Source of the DNA: CAZLYF01 sp964586835
GTDB lineage: Bacteria; Bacillota; Clostridia; Christensenellales; Aristaeellaceae
Assembly (NCBI GenBank): GCA_964586835.1
Contig: CAZPIC010000007.1
Coordinates: forward strand, 1-64,000
Reading direction: 5' to 3'
Length of the DNA: 64,000 nt
Shown here: one piece after another, positions 1 to 7,647 of the stretch
Numbering within the stretch: the first letter of the stretch is position 1
How the letters are laid out: each line of letters starts with the position of its first letter
The notes under the pieces: generated by a model
The model's database searches: none
Told to the model about the DNA's origin: nothing
The model's input: only the letters and a program-made list of their open reading frames with translations
Position numbers and translations under genes: made by a program

Positions 1-266
1 TAGTAGGCCAGGTCCCAGATATAATCTGCCCAGCCGGAGAGCAGGGTTCCGCGCTTGCCTATGAAACTGTCTTTTTCCGGGTTGAAGGACTTCGCCTTAA
101 CCTCAACCAGGTTAATATGTTTGCCTTTCTTGACCAGAATATCACAGCGCACCATGAGGTTCCTGGCAAGAAAGGCAGGCTCAAAAAAGGGATCCTCGTT
201 GACAAAATCTCGGAACAGCTGCGTTTTAAGGAATGCATGTGGAACCGGAAAGCATTGCGGAATTGA
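1..266 (-). pseudogene. DUF2779/PD-(D/E)XK nuclease fragment, 5' truncated
   Basis: The minus-strand frame is open from an in-frame stop at 267-269 to the window edge, so the C-terminal part lies outside. It encodes FPVPHAFLKTQLFRDF, then CDILVKKGKHINLVEVKAKS. The order Asp-Ile-Leu ... Glu-Val-Lys is the metal-binding core of PD-(D/E)XK nucleases, and the flanking residues resemble the DUF2779 family. The upstream half of such a protein is missing: there is no ATG or ribosome binding site before the conserved part, and the first ATG is inside the core. I read it as a decayed gene whose 5' end was lost near base 266. Family assignment is from pattern recognition. Confidence 0.5.
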
Positions 267-367
267 TCAGGAACAAAGTCCGCATCAATATGCCGGAATC
301 CACGCTGGGGGTCTATCTTGCATTAGTTTTAAACGCATGCAACCAAACAGTGCTGCCGCGCATCTAA
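239..367 (+). pseudogene. 42-residue ORF remnant, unrecognised
   Basis: A GTG-initiated frame gives a protein-like tail (EPESIAELIRNKVRINMPES, then TLGVYLALVLNACNQTVLPR) ending at TAA 365-367. It overlaps the end of the minus-strand nuclease remnant and has no ribosome binding site, so it looks like the C-terminal end of a gene joined here by rearrangement. I do not recognise the family. Confidence 0.25.
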
Positions 368-400
368 TGGGAGACATCAGCTGAAAGTCAAAGGAGCGGG

Positions 401-883
401 ATGGATAAAGCATTCTTCACACAGATGGTTCGAGAAAGGGAACGATCCTTGTACCGCATCGCGGTCAGTTTCCTGAAAAGCGATGCGGACGCCGCGGACG
501 CTGTTCAGGACGCGCTGCTGACTGCCTGGGAAAAGCGGTACAGTCTGCGCAGGATGGAATACTTCGGCACCTGGCTGACGAGCATCCTCATCAACCGCTG
601 CAAACAGCAGCTGAGGACGCGGCGCTCGACAGTGGAACTGAGCGAACAGATACCTGCCAGTCTTCCGGACACCACGGTCAGTCTGGCTTTGAGGCTGGCG
701 CTTGAAGAATTGGACCTGGCTTACCGCCTGCCCTTGCTCCTCTACCACCTGGATGGGTTTTCCATCGCGGAGATCTCCCGCATCCTGCTTTTGCCCCAGG
801 GCACGGTTAAGAGCCGCCTGTCCCGTGGGCGGGCCAAACTGAAAGACTTACTGAGTGATAAGGAGGTGGCTGTCCATGCGTGA
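401..883 (+). CDS. ECF-type RNA polymerase sigma factor
   Basis: This 160-residue protein should direct RNA polymerase to a small set of stress or surface promoters. Residues about 12-70 are sigma region 2 (ERERSLYRIAVSFLK, then DADAADAVQDALLTAWEK). Residues about 105-155 are sigma region 4 with the helix-turn-helix FSIAEISRILLLPQGTVKSR. There is no region 3, as expected for group IV factors. The start follows AAAGGAG by 5 bases. The stop overlaps the next gene, which encodes a single-pass membrane protein, the usual sigma/anti-sigma arrangement. The sequence TGCAACC at 338-344 could be an autoregulatory ECF -35 element, but no convincing -10 follows. Confidence 0.88.
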   Translation: MDKAFFTQMVRERERSLYRIAVSFLKSDADAADAVQDALLTAWEKRYSLRRMEYFGTWLTSILINRCKQQLRTRRSTVELSEQIPASLPDTTVSLALRLALEELDLAYRLPLLLYHLDGFSIAEISRILLLPQGTVKSRLSRGRAKLKDLLSDKEVAVHA

Positions 884-1832
884 AATCGACCTGGACCGCG
901 CTTTTGCAAAGACGCCTCCGGTCTTTTCCGGTCGCGTGGAGAAGACCCTCCTGACTTTAAAGGAGGAACCCGTGAAAAAACTGACTACACGAACCTTGGC
1001 TTTGGCCCTTGCAATCGTCCTGCTGGTCGCCGGCATCGCCTACGCGGCCATCCATTATGGCCAGGAGTGGTATTTCAACAACCGGGGGACATATTTAAGG
1101 GATCATAAGCCGGATGTCTATCAGGCTGTTCTCGACAATCTGCAGACTGATATCGCCCAGGAGGTGACCGGGCCTGCCGGGGAGCTGGTGACGCTTAAGG
1201 TGCAGGACGCGGCTTGGGTAGAGGACAAACAGGTGGTGACCGTCGGTATGCTGGCCGGTGTCAGGGATGCGGTAAGCTATGAGCTGCACGCTACCATCAG
1301 CATGGACACCGACGGCGCGATGGTGGGCTGGATAGACCCGGAAGACGAAGAGAGCAGGATGGACCACTGGCTGTGGACGGAGAAGGGCTTTGGCTTGCCC
1401 AAAGACACCATGCTGGACCCGACCAAACAACTTCTCCTCATTGAGCTGGACGACTTCACTTACATCGGCGACACCCAAGCGCAGCTGCCCTCTTCCAGCT
1501 ACGATGTGTTCACCACAAAAGAAGGCTCTGTCATGGCCCTGCGGACTTATGACCTAAGCTACCTGGATATCAGCCTGGTGGAGGGCAGGTTTTCTACCGT
1601 CAAGACGCCAGAAGGCATGGATGATGAGGAATACTGGGCCCAAATACAGGAATCCAAGGATTATGTGACCAGGCTTGGTCAGGACGCTGTGGACGCCATC
1701 AAGGCCAACATGGACGAAAGCGGACGGCTGAAGCTACGCCAGCCCTTCTACGTGCAGACCTTCAAGGACAATGCCTATGGCGAGGAGATCCCAGGCGAGC
1801 TTGTCTTCACCCTTCAGATACGGGCCAAATAG
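876..1832 (+). CDS. membrane-anchored anti-sigma-like protein
   Basis: The ATG at 876 is chosen because AAGGAGG at 861-867 lies just upstream; it overlaps the sigma gene by 8 bases. The 318-residue product has a charged N-terminal segment of about 35 residues, one membrane helix at about 42-60 (LALALAIVLLVAGIAYAAI) and a large outer domain of about 255 residues with many Asp, Glu and Trp. This topology, and coupling to an ECF sigma gene, suggest a regulator that holds the sigma factor at the membrane. No classical zinc-binding anti-sigma motif is visible, so the role rests on position and topology. The outer domain is not recognised. Confidence 0.65.
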   Translation: MREIDLDRAFAKTPPVFSGRVEKTLLTLKEEPVKKLTTRTLALALAIVLLVAGIAYAAIHYGQEWYFNNRGTYLRDHKPDVYQAVLDNLQTDIAQEVTGPAGELVTLKVQDAAWVEDKQVVTVGMLAGVRDAVSYELHATISMDTDGAMVGWIDPEDEESRMDHWLWTEKGFGLPKDTMLDPTKQLLLIELDDFTYIGDTQAQLPSSSYDVFTTKEGSVMALRTYDLSYLDISLVEGRFSTVKTPEGMDDEEYWAQIQESKDYVTRLGQDAVDAIKANMDESGRLKLRQPFYVQTFKDNAYGEEIPGELVFTLQIRAK

Positions 1833-1850
1833 AGGTTGAAGCAACCCCGG

Positions 1851-1880
1851 GGAGGGCAGTTAGAAACGGCTGCCCTCCTT
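1851..1880 (+). terminator. hairpin after sigma/anti-sigma pair
   Basis: GGAGGGCAG (1851-1859) pairs with CTGCCCTCC (1870-1878) around a 10-base loop, 18 bases after the stop. Only a short T-rich tail follows. Confidence 0.5.
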
Positions 1881-1985
1881 GTGTATCCGGTAACGCCTTG
1901 TGGAGTTTAAACTTCAAATGCTTCATTGTCCTCCTTAAGTTGATTTGGGGTAGTGGTTGGCGTACAACAAAAGCATTGCGGAGGG

Positions 1986-2123
1986 GTGAAAACCATACAG
2001 AGAGATATGGAACTTATCAGAAAAGTCCTTTTCACGATTGAAGATAAATACGTTGATACATGGCTGGGCAGCAATGATATTCTGATGTCGAGTGGACAGG
2101 CAGCTTGTCGAGTAGACAGGTAG
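1986..2123 (+). pseudogene. truncated DUF2513 protein
   Basis: GTG at 1986 follows GGAGGG closely and opens a frame that starts MKTIQRDMELIRKVLFTIED, then KYVDT, the N-terminal signature of DUF2513 proteins, which are small proteins frequent on mobile elements. After about residue 25 the similarity stops and the frame runs into the tandem repeat at 2086-2125 before ending at TAG 2121-2123. An intact member would be roughly 120 residues or more, so about four fifths is missing. The breakpoint sits next to the group II intron end. Confidence 0.55.
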
Positions 2124-2125
2124 CT
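2086..2125. repeat. 20-bp imperfect tandem repeat at intron end
   Basis: Copies at 2086-2105 and 2106-2125 match at 18 of 20 positions and both contain GTCGAGT. Read on the minus strand, both copies end in CTACTCGAC or CCACTCGAC, the sequence type that closes group II introns. Confidence 0.7.
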
Positions 2126-2180
2126 TCGCAGCCCCTACCCCTCACAGAACCATACGTGTCCAATTAAAGCATACGGCTCT
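2107..2180 (-). mobile_element. group II intron 3' end (domains V and VI)
   Basis: On the minus strand the sequence GAGCCGTATGC (ending near 2170), a short loop and CACGTATGGTTC form the hairpin of group II intron domain V, including the AGC triad at its base. It is followed by GTGAGGGG, a domain VI-like stem and the terminal CTACTCGAC ending at 2107. No reverse transcriptase frame is present upstream, so only the 3' tail of the intron survives. The boundary toward higher coordinates is not clear; intron-derived sequence may continue to about 2380. Confidence 0.6.
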
Positions 2181-2379
2181 TCAAACAGTCATTGGGATAC
2201 AGATATCAACACTGGGTTGACCGGTACCTTATTCCTGATGTTTCCGTTTCCATTGCCTGCAGCCTTCTGTACTGCGTGCTGTTTCCTCCATCAGGAATGA
2301 CTGTTTGCTGCCGCCTTCGCTCCCCATCTGCTCTGAACCTCACTGCTTCACGTTATGTCCGCATTACTGTTGACGAGCC

Positions 2380-2506
2380 GCGGAGGCAAATCTCTGCCCC
2401 TCTCCAGTCGAGCTCAGCGGCTCTCATGAATCCTGTTCTACCAAGCGAAAACCACCCCTTTGGGGTGGCTTCCTGCTTGGTGGAGCATAGCGGATTCGAA
2501 CCGCTG
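2380..2506. repeat. 127-bp direct repeat, copy A
   Basis: This stretch is repeated at 2593-2719 (offset 213) with one visible difference (c/t within the agcggYtctc stretch). It contains a tRNA terminator hairpin (2448-2469) and 29 bases of tRNA-Ala 3' end (2478-2506). Copy A stops exactly where the T-arm of the tRNA ends. The 86 bases between the copies hold short GC-rich inverted repeats and no gene. Confidence 0.85.
2478..2506 (-). pseudogene. tRNA-Ala 3' fragment (T-arm, acceptor, CCA)
   Basis: Identical to the last 29 bases of the intact tRNA-Ala at 2691-2766, including the T-loop TTCGAAT and the CCA end, but the upstream bases do not form an anticodon or D arm. It is the kind of 3' tRNA duplication left by site-specific integration into a tRNA gene. 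Confidence 0.75.
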
Positions 2507-2592
2507 TTCTCAATTCGCAGAGGTCGCCTGCCCGGCTCCGCCGGCACGCTCCCCTGCTTATTGGGCTGCCGTTTCGCCTTCTTCCGCCACAG

Positions 2593-2719
2593 GCGGAGGC
2601 AAATCTCTGCCCCTCTCCAGTCGAGCTCAGCGGTTCTCATGAATCCTGTTCTACCAAGCGAAAACCACCCCTTTGGGGTGGCTTCCTGCTTGGTGGAGCA
2701 TAGCGGATTCGAACCGCTG
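2593..2719. repeat. 127-bp direct repeat, copy B (functional tRNA side)
   Basis: Second copy of the repeat at 2380-2506. Here it includes the terminator (2661-2682) and the true 3' end of the tRNA-Ala gene. Confidence 0.85.
2661..2682 (-). terminator. tRNA-Ala terminator
   Basis: On the minus strand GCCACCCC, AAA and GGGGTGG form a tight stem followed by TTTT, 9 bases after the tRNA CCA end. The same hairpin is repeated at 2448-2469. Confidence 0.8.
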
Positions 2720-2766
2720 ACCTCGACAATGCGAATGTCGCGCGCTACCAACTGTGCTAATGCCCC
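2691..2766 (-). tRNA. tRNA-Ala (anticodon CGC)
   Basis: The 76 bases fold as a cloverleaf: acceptor GGGGCAT/ATGCTCC, D arm GCAC/GCGC, anticodon stem CGACA/TGTCG with loop TTCGCAT (anticodon CGC, reading GCG), T arm AGCGG/CCGCT with loop TTCGAAT, and an encoded CCA end. The acceptor carries the G3-T70 pair, the alanine identity element. A consensus-like promoter lies 50 bases upstream and a terminator follows. Its 3' end is duplicated at 2478-2506. Confidence 0.95.
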
Positions 2767-2820
2767 GTAACCTGCGACCGTGACTCAGGCAGGCGTGAAC
2801 CGCTGCTCTGCCACGGCCTC

Positions 2821-2849
2821 AGTATAGCACCGCAGGCGGGACGATTCAA
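2821..2849 (-). promoter_or_regulatory. tRNA-Ala promoter
   Basis: On the minus strand TTGAAT (2844-2849), 17 bases, then TATACT (2821-2826), about 55 bases before the tRNA. Confidence 0.7.
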
Positions 2850-2912
2850 GACTGGGAAGGGAATATCGCAGGGTTTTTCGGGTACGCCCTTTTCCCCTTT
2901 AGGATCGCGGGC

Positions 2913-5267
2913 TCACCGCCTCCGCCGTCGGCCTGCCCGAGGCCTGATCTGTTGGCGGAAAGCGCCAGAGAGGGTCCCCTTAAGGCCCGACCACGCTTCG
3001 CTCAGGTCCTTCACTGTTCCCCGGGCAGTGTGCTCAAGGAGAAACCTGAGCTTCCTGTGTGGCGGAAGGGTTTTATACGCGCTGTGATACGCCCAGCGCG
3101 CTTCCATCGCCGCCTCCGGCGTTGCGGTGTGTTTTCCATACAGCACGGCCCCCGCGCTGTCTGCCAGGCGGACAAGAGAGCTTCCTTTCCCCTCAGTACG
3201 CAGGGCGTATTCCCTGAGCGTCTCGCTGTGCTGTGGCAGGCTGCCACTGATACGCTTGAGAAGCAGCAGTGCCTGCCAGTACACCATGAACCCGCCTGTC
3301 GCTCCACCCGCCCTGCGGGCTTTTCGGTCCGGGTTTTCATGACGGATACGCAATACAAGCGCCACGAGGATCGCCAGCGCGATGAGGATCCACCAGGGAA
3401 ACCCCCCTTTATCACTGTCATCTGGAGGAGGTGACTCAGGTATCGGTGAGGGGCTTGGCTCGGGCACATCTTCCGGGGGTGGGCTTGGAGATGGCGAAGG
3501 GGTACTCTGGTCCTCCTGAGGCTCGTCTTCCGAAGGCGGTTCAGGCGAAGGGCTGGGGGTCGGAACCCCTGGTGGGGGATCTGGCGGAGAGTCTGGCGGG
3601 CTGTCGCTCTCTCCATCTTCATTCGAGGGCGCAGTCGCGTCAAAGGTCACCCATCCCAGCCCCGAAATGTACACCTCGGTCCAGGCATGGGCCTGTAAGG
3701 ACGTAAGGGTTTGTGGGCTTCCATCCTCAGCACCTTCAGCGAAAAAGCCCTCGATGTACCGGGAAGGGAGGGAGAGGGAGCGGCACAGCACCGTCATCGC
3801 GGTAGCGAAGTAGGTGCAGTAGCCTTTCTTGAGCTCAAACAGGAAGTGCGCTGTGAAATCCATGTCGGTAGGCGCATCCGGGACATCAAGGGTGTAGCTA
3901 TAGTTTCTCTTCAGATACTCCATGATGGCCAGTGCCTGCCGATAAGGCTCCTCCTCCCCCGCGACGATCCTGCGCGCCAGGTCTGCGATGATCCCGGTGG
4001 GCTCCAGGTGCACCGGTAGCTGGGTATATACCGAGATCAGGCTGTCGTACTGTTTCCTGTCCGCGCCCGAAATCGCATAGGCGAGGGCGTCTGTCTCCTC
4101 TGTTCCTGCCACATAGGGTTCATAGACGATGGTGTACTGATCGCCTGGCCTCAGGTTGCGCGTAATGAACAGTTCGCTCGCTGCATTGAACCAGGGAACC
4201 ATGCCCTCTCCCACAGTGAGCTTCCTGATGCGCTGCGGGGTAAAAAGGGTGGAGGTGGCCTCTCGCAGCATGTGGATGGATACTTCCCGCCGTTCAACAC
4301 CGTCACCCTCCGGCAGCCGGGCATCCATGAGGGCATCGCGCAGCGCGGAGTGACGGAAAGAATGATACCCATAGCGCTCGCTACTGATGCTGTCCTGCCA
4401 TCGACGGCCGTCATAGAGGTTGAGGATGGCACCACGCAGGTACACTTTGCTTTGTGAGGTGATCTCCATGACGGGGACATCTGCAGTGGTCGGGCGGCCA
4501 CCCAACCCTTTGTCCCCCATGGGCTGGTAGCCCTCGCGGGCCAGCGTAAACATCTCCCGCGAGCCCGTAAAAAAGAACCGATCGTTGATGTACTGTCTAA
4601 GCCTGTCCGCCTGCCTGGCAAGCTCGGGGACCGTGGTTAGCCTGGCAGGCGTGGCTGCCAGGGCCAGCAAGGCCAGGAGCAGCGCGACGGGCACAGCAAG
4701 CCGAAACCGGCGCGGGGCAGAAGTATCCCGAACGGGAGCGGCAGCACTGTCATCGATATAGGAGAGCATCAGCGCAAGCGAGGCAGCCGCGGGCAGAAAT
4801 ATGGCGATGGGGTCCCGCGCGCCCGCGTACCACAGCATCAGGGTCATAAACACCATCAGCGGCGCCGAGAGCACGGGTTCTGCGGTCACAAGGAGCTTTG
4901 CGGTCAGCACAAATACAAGCGCCATGAACGTGAGGGCAGCGTCAAAGTGAAAGGCCAGCGCTGTCTCAGCAGGGGCACCCGCAAACAGCGAGGAAAACAG
5001 AGACAGAAGGGTTTTTCCGTTCCCGATGGAAAACCACAAAACAGCGAGCGCCACAGCCAGGACGGTCGCGACAAACCTGCCCCTTCTCCCAAACGCTGAC
5101 ATCACCGCCACCATCAGAGAGAATACGCCTGTGAGCAATAGGCCGTGAAGTGTTTCCCCTGAGGCCCTAAACGCATACAGCGTGGGAAGCAGCAGGCCGA
5201 ACGCCGTCACCCAAACCATCAACCACTGCGCAAGCAGCAGGGCCGGAGTGCTACGCCGGCGTGACAT
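2913..5267 (-). CDS. TgpA-like membrane transglutaminase
   Basis: This 784-residue protein has about six membrane helices in residues 10-210, an extracytoplasmic region, a transglutaminase-like domain at about 440-550 with the complete triad (Cys484 in KKGYCTYFA, His527 in LQAHAWTEVY, Asp543 in FDATAPS), a Pro/Ser/Asp-rich linker at 553-620, one more helix at about 624-641 and a cytoplasmic tail resembling DUF4129. This order is typical of bacterial TgpA proteins, thought to act on cell-surface proteins; the natural substrate is unknown. The start follows GGAGGTGTGTT. It overlaps the DUF58 gene by 17 bases and is last in the moxR-DUF58-tgpA operon, a widespread three-gene set. Confidence 0.9.
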   Translation of the reverse strand: MSRRRSTPALLLAQWLMVWVTAFGLLLPTLYAFRASGETLHGLLLTGVFSLMVAVMSAFGRRGRFVATVLAVALAVLWFSIGNGKTLLSLFSSLFAGAPAETALAFHFDAALTFMALVFVLTAKLLVTAEPVLSAPLMVFMTLMLWYAGARDPIAIFLPAAASLALMLSYIDDSAAAPVRDTSAPRRFRLAVPVALLLALLALAATPARLTTVPELARQADRLRQYINDRFFFTGSREMFTLAREGYQPMGDKGLGGRPTTADVPVMEITSQSKVYLRGAILNLYDGRRWQDSISSERYGYHSFRHSALRDALMDARLPEGDGVERREVSIHMLREATSTLFTPQRIRKLTVGEGMVPWFNAASELFITRNLRPGDQYTIVYEPYVAGTEETDALAYAISGADRKQYDSLISVYTQLPVHLEPTGIIADLARRIVAGEEEPYRQALAIMEYLKRNYSYTLDVPDAPTDMDFTAHFLFELKKGYCTYFATAMTVLCRSLSLPSRYIEGFFAEGAEDGSPQTLTSLQAHAWTEVYISGLGWVTFDATAPSNEDGESDSPPDSPPDPPPGVPTPSPSPEPPSEDEPQEDQSTPSPSPSPPPEDVPEPSPSPIPESPPPDDSDKGGFPWWILIALAILVALVLRIRHENPDRKARRAGGATGGFMVYWQALLLLKRISGSLPQHSETLREYALRTEGKGSSLVRLADSAGAVLYGKHTATPEAAMEARWAYHSAYKTLPPHRKLRFLLEHTARGTVKDLSEAWSGLKGTLSGAFRQQIRPRAGRRRRR

Positions 5268-6402
5268 AACACACCTCCACCAGATGATGCTGAAGCCGCG
5301 AGATATAGGGGGCGTACTTTGGGTCCTCCGCTTTGAAGGTCACCAGATAGAAGCGTACGCTTGAGCCCATCCGGCGTATGTGTCGAACGCCCTCGACAAT
5401 AGCAGCATCCAGCCTTGTGGTCAGTATGACCGTGGCCCCTGTCCGCCGCATGCGCCGCAGCTCCAGGTGGAGCACCCTGTCAAAGGGTTCGCCGCCGCGG
5501 AAAATTTGGTAGGCCAGCTCTTCGCGGAGCAACGAAAGAGAACCCGTACGGTCCGCGCGGAACTCGCCGGCCCGGGCGCCATAGAGCGGAACCCTGATAG
5601 GGTGCTGCAGCTCCATCTGAGCCTTGGCAACGGATACCGCCGTCTCACATAGGGTATCGCGTAGTCTGGCAAGCCCGTCCGGTTCATCCCCTTCGCAAAC
5701 GGGGTCGCTGCAGTCCATGAGGATCAGCGTGTCCGGAGGCGCGGGAACCTCAAACCTGCGCACGATCATCTCCCTCTTTCGGGCTGACAGCTTCCAATGC
5801 ACGCGCTTGAGGGGGTCGCCAACACGGTAGGCACGGGTATCCTCGGGGGAGGTAACGTCTTCACTGCTGCGATTCAGGAGCGCTTGGCCATCGTCGCGCG
5901 CGTGGAAGCGGAGAGCAGACACCTCAAAATCGCGCGGCAGAACCAAAATCTCCTGCGGCACCGTCTTCTCCCGCCGGCAGATGCGTAGAAGGTGAAAGAG
6001 ATCGCTTACGCATACCTTCGCCACGTGCGCGTGGACGACCCCAACATGCGGGAGTGTGTAGCGTACCTGCACCCCGTCCTGCCTGAAGAGCTGTGTTCCC
6101 GCAGACACCGTCGCCCTTCCGTCCGGTAAAATAAGCTCAAGCTCCGCAGCCGCGACGGGAAGCGGGCTTCGGTTCAGGCTGGTAATCCGTAAGGAGGATT
6201 CCGTCCCCCGTTCGGCCTTCAGATCGTCAGGCTGCAGCGAGATCACCAGCAACCTTCGGCACAGGAGGACGCTTGCCAGCGCGTAGAGCATTAAAAGAAG
6301 GGTCAGGATGGATAAAAAATAAAACACGCGTCCGCCCAGGGACAGCGCGCTTGCTGTGGTGAAGGCAAGGATGAAGGCAAGGGCATAGAAACGAGGCGTC
6401 AT
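5251..6402 (-). CDS. DUF58 family protein
   Basis: Two membrane helices (about 5-22 and 26-46) precede a beta-rich domain and the DUF58 core. The hallmark YRVGDPLKRVHWKLSARK lies near residues 192-209, and a von Willebrand-like segment with LILMDCSD follows. DUF58 proteins almost always sit beside MoxR ATPases and are thought to be assembled or activated by them, but their activity is not settled. The gene overlaps moxR by 4 bases (ATGA) and the transglutaminase gene by 17 bases, implying translational coupling of all three. Confidence 0.9.
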   Translation of the reverse strand: MTPRFYALAFILAFTTASALSLGGRVFYFLSILTLLLMLYALASVLLCRRLLVISLQPDDLKAERGTESSLRITSLNRSPLPVAAAELELILPDGRATVSAGTQLFRQDGVQVRYTLPHVGVVHAHVAKVCVSDLFHLLRICRREKTVPQEILVLPRDFEVSALRFHARDDGQALLNRSSEDVTSPEDTRAYRVGDPLKRVHWKLSARKREMIVRRFEVPAPPDTLILMDCSDPVCEGDEPDGLARLRDTLCETAVSVAKAQMELQHPIRVPLYGARAGEFRADRTGSLSLLREELAYQIFRGGEPFDRVLHLELRRMRRTGATVILTTRLDAAIVEGVRHIRRMGSSVRFYLVTFKAEDPKYAPYISRLQHHLVEVCYVTPA

Positions 6403-7349
6403 GAGGCCTTTCCGGGCACCGGTAGCGAGTCGATGAGCTGGCGCAGCAGCGTCTCGGCGAAATATCCTTTCATGCGGGCCTCGGGCGTCAGAATGAGCCT
6501 GTGCGACAGTACCGGCAGCGCCATGTGCCGGACATCATCGGGGAGGATGTAGTCCCGGGTGGAGAGCACGGCGCAGGCTTGCGCCGCACGGATCAGGGCG
6601 ATGGCTCCGCGTGGGGAGACTCCCAGCTGCAGTGCAGGATGCCTGCGCGTCTGCGCAGCGATGTTGGCGACATAGCTGCGCACCTCGCGGCTGCAGTACA
6701 CAGTGCCAATCTGCTCCTGCATGGCCAGGATCTCCACTGTACCGCACACGGGGTTCAGGGCCTTGAGGGGAGATTCCTGTCCGCTGTAGCGCTCAAGGAC
6801 GTCCATTTCCTCCTCGATGGAGGGATAACCGATAGAAATTCTCAGGAAAAACCGGTCCATCTGTGCCTCAGGCAGGGGATAGGTGCCCACAAAGTCGATG
6901 GGGTTCTGCGTTGCCAGCACCATGAAGGGCTTAGGAAGCTGGTAAGTAATCCCGTCGACGGTAACCTGGCTTTCTTCCATCACCTCCAGCAGGCTGGACT
7001 GCGTTTTGGGGGAGGTGCGATTGATCTCGTCCGCCAGAAGGATCTGCGTCATCACCGCGCCTGGCTTAAACTCCATCTCCCCCGTCTGCAGGCTGGGCAT
7101 CGTAAAACCTGTGATGTCCGAGGGCATGACGTCGGGTGTAAACTGGATGCGTCTGAAACTGCAGTTGAGAGATCGGGCCAGCGCTGCGGCGAGCGTTGTC
7201 TTGCCCACACCCGGCACGTCCTCGATGAGTACATGGCCGCGGCACAGGAGGGCGATCAGCGCAAGCTCAATGGCATCGTCCTTGCCTACGATGACGCGGC
7301 GGATATTTGTGCGCAACGCTTCGACAAGGCTGCGCGGTGCATCCGTCAT
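6399..7349 (-). CDS. MoxR family AAA+ ATPase
   Basis: The 316-residue product has Walker A DVPGVGKT at 44-51, Walker B ILLADEINR at about 103-111 and sensor 1 LATQNP at about 145-150, followed by a MoxR lid. These ATPases act as chaperones for the von Willebrand and DUF58 proteins encoded with them. The start at 7349 is preferred because AGGAAGGA precedes it and because an upstream promoter (7432-7460) overlaps the alternative ATG at 7433 and TTG at 7460, which therefore cannot be translated from that transcript. The length fits the family. Confidence 0.92.
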   Translation of the reverse strand: MTDAPRSLVEALRTNIRRVIVGKDDAIELALIALLCRGHVLIEDVPGVGKTTLAAALARSLNCSFRRIQFTPDVMPSDITGFTMPSLQTGEMEFKPGAVMTQILLADEINRTSPKTQSSLLEVMEESQVTVDGITYQLPKPFMVLATQNPIDFVGTYPLPEAQMDRFFLRISIGYPSIEEEMDVLERYSGQESPLKALNPVCGTVEILAMQEQIGTVYCSREVRSYVANIAAQTRRHPALQLGVSPRGAIALIRAAQACAVLSTRDYILPDDVRHMALPVLSHRLILTPEARMKGYFAETLLRQLIDSLPVPGKAS

Positions 7350-7431
7350 GGTGCCTGTCCTTCCTGCCGTCGCGCGGGAGGGCGCATAGACGGCGCCCGC
7401 TGACGGCTCCGTCGGCCGTTGGGCTTCGCTC

Positions 7432-7460
7432 ATTATACTGCCATCGGTCGGATGACGCAA
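7432..7460 (-). promoter_or_regulatory. moxR-DUF58-tgpA promoter
   Basis: On the minus strand TTGCGT (7455-7460), 17 bases, TATAAT (7432-7437). The start should be near 7425, giving a leader of about 75 bases. Confidence 0.7.
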
Positions 7461-7544
7461 TCAATCCGTAAAGATTATGAAACAATTGCCCTAAAACAAA
7501 TTTCAAGCGCACTCTGCCTTCTTTGGAATGCGCTCGATCGAATC

Positions 7545-7640
7545 AAAACCACCGGCTTAGCCGGTGGTTTGCTCAAGGCCTTCGAAAAGGCCCTCAAGAT
7601 CCCAGGATCGCTGTTGACAAGCTTGTCGATAGAAACGGGA
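7545..7640. repeat. hairpin-rich element, mscL terminator, possible IS200/IS605 relic
   Basis: ACCACCGGC/GCCGGTGGT (7548-7569) forms a 9-bp stem with a TTA loop and, read on the minus strand, is followed by TTTTGATT, so it can end mscL transcription. A second palindrome, GGCCTT with AAGGCC at about 7577-7593, lies beside it. This pair of subterminal hairpins resembles the ends of IS200/IS605-family elements, but no tnpA or tnpB is present; the element identity is a guess, the hairpins are not. Confidence 0.45.
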
Positions 7641-7647
7641 GATTGTG

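Noticed and set aside
2353..2770. Protein frames of 130-190 codons over the tRNA-Ala repeats on both strands
   Set aside because: They run through the tRNA, its terminator and the repeat copies; the internal repetition reflects the DNA duplication, not a repeat protein.
7350..7460. Longer MoxR protein starting at ATG 7433 or TTG 7460
   Set aside because: Both codons lie within the -10 and -35 elements of a good promoter and have no ribosome binding site; ATG 7349 has one.
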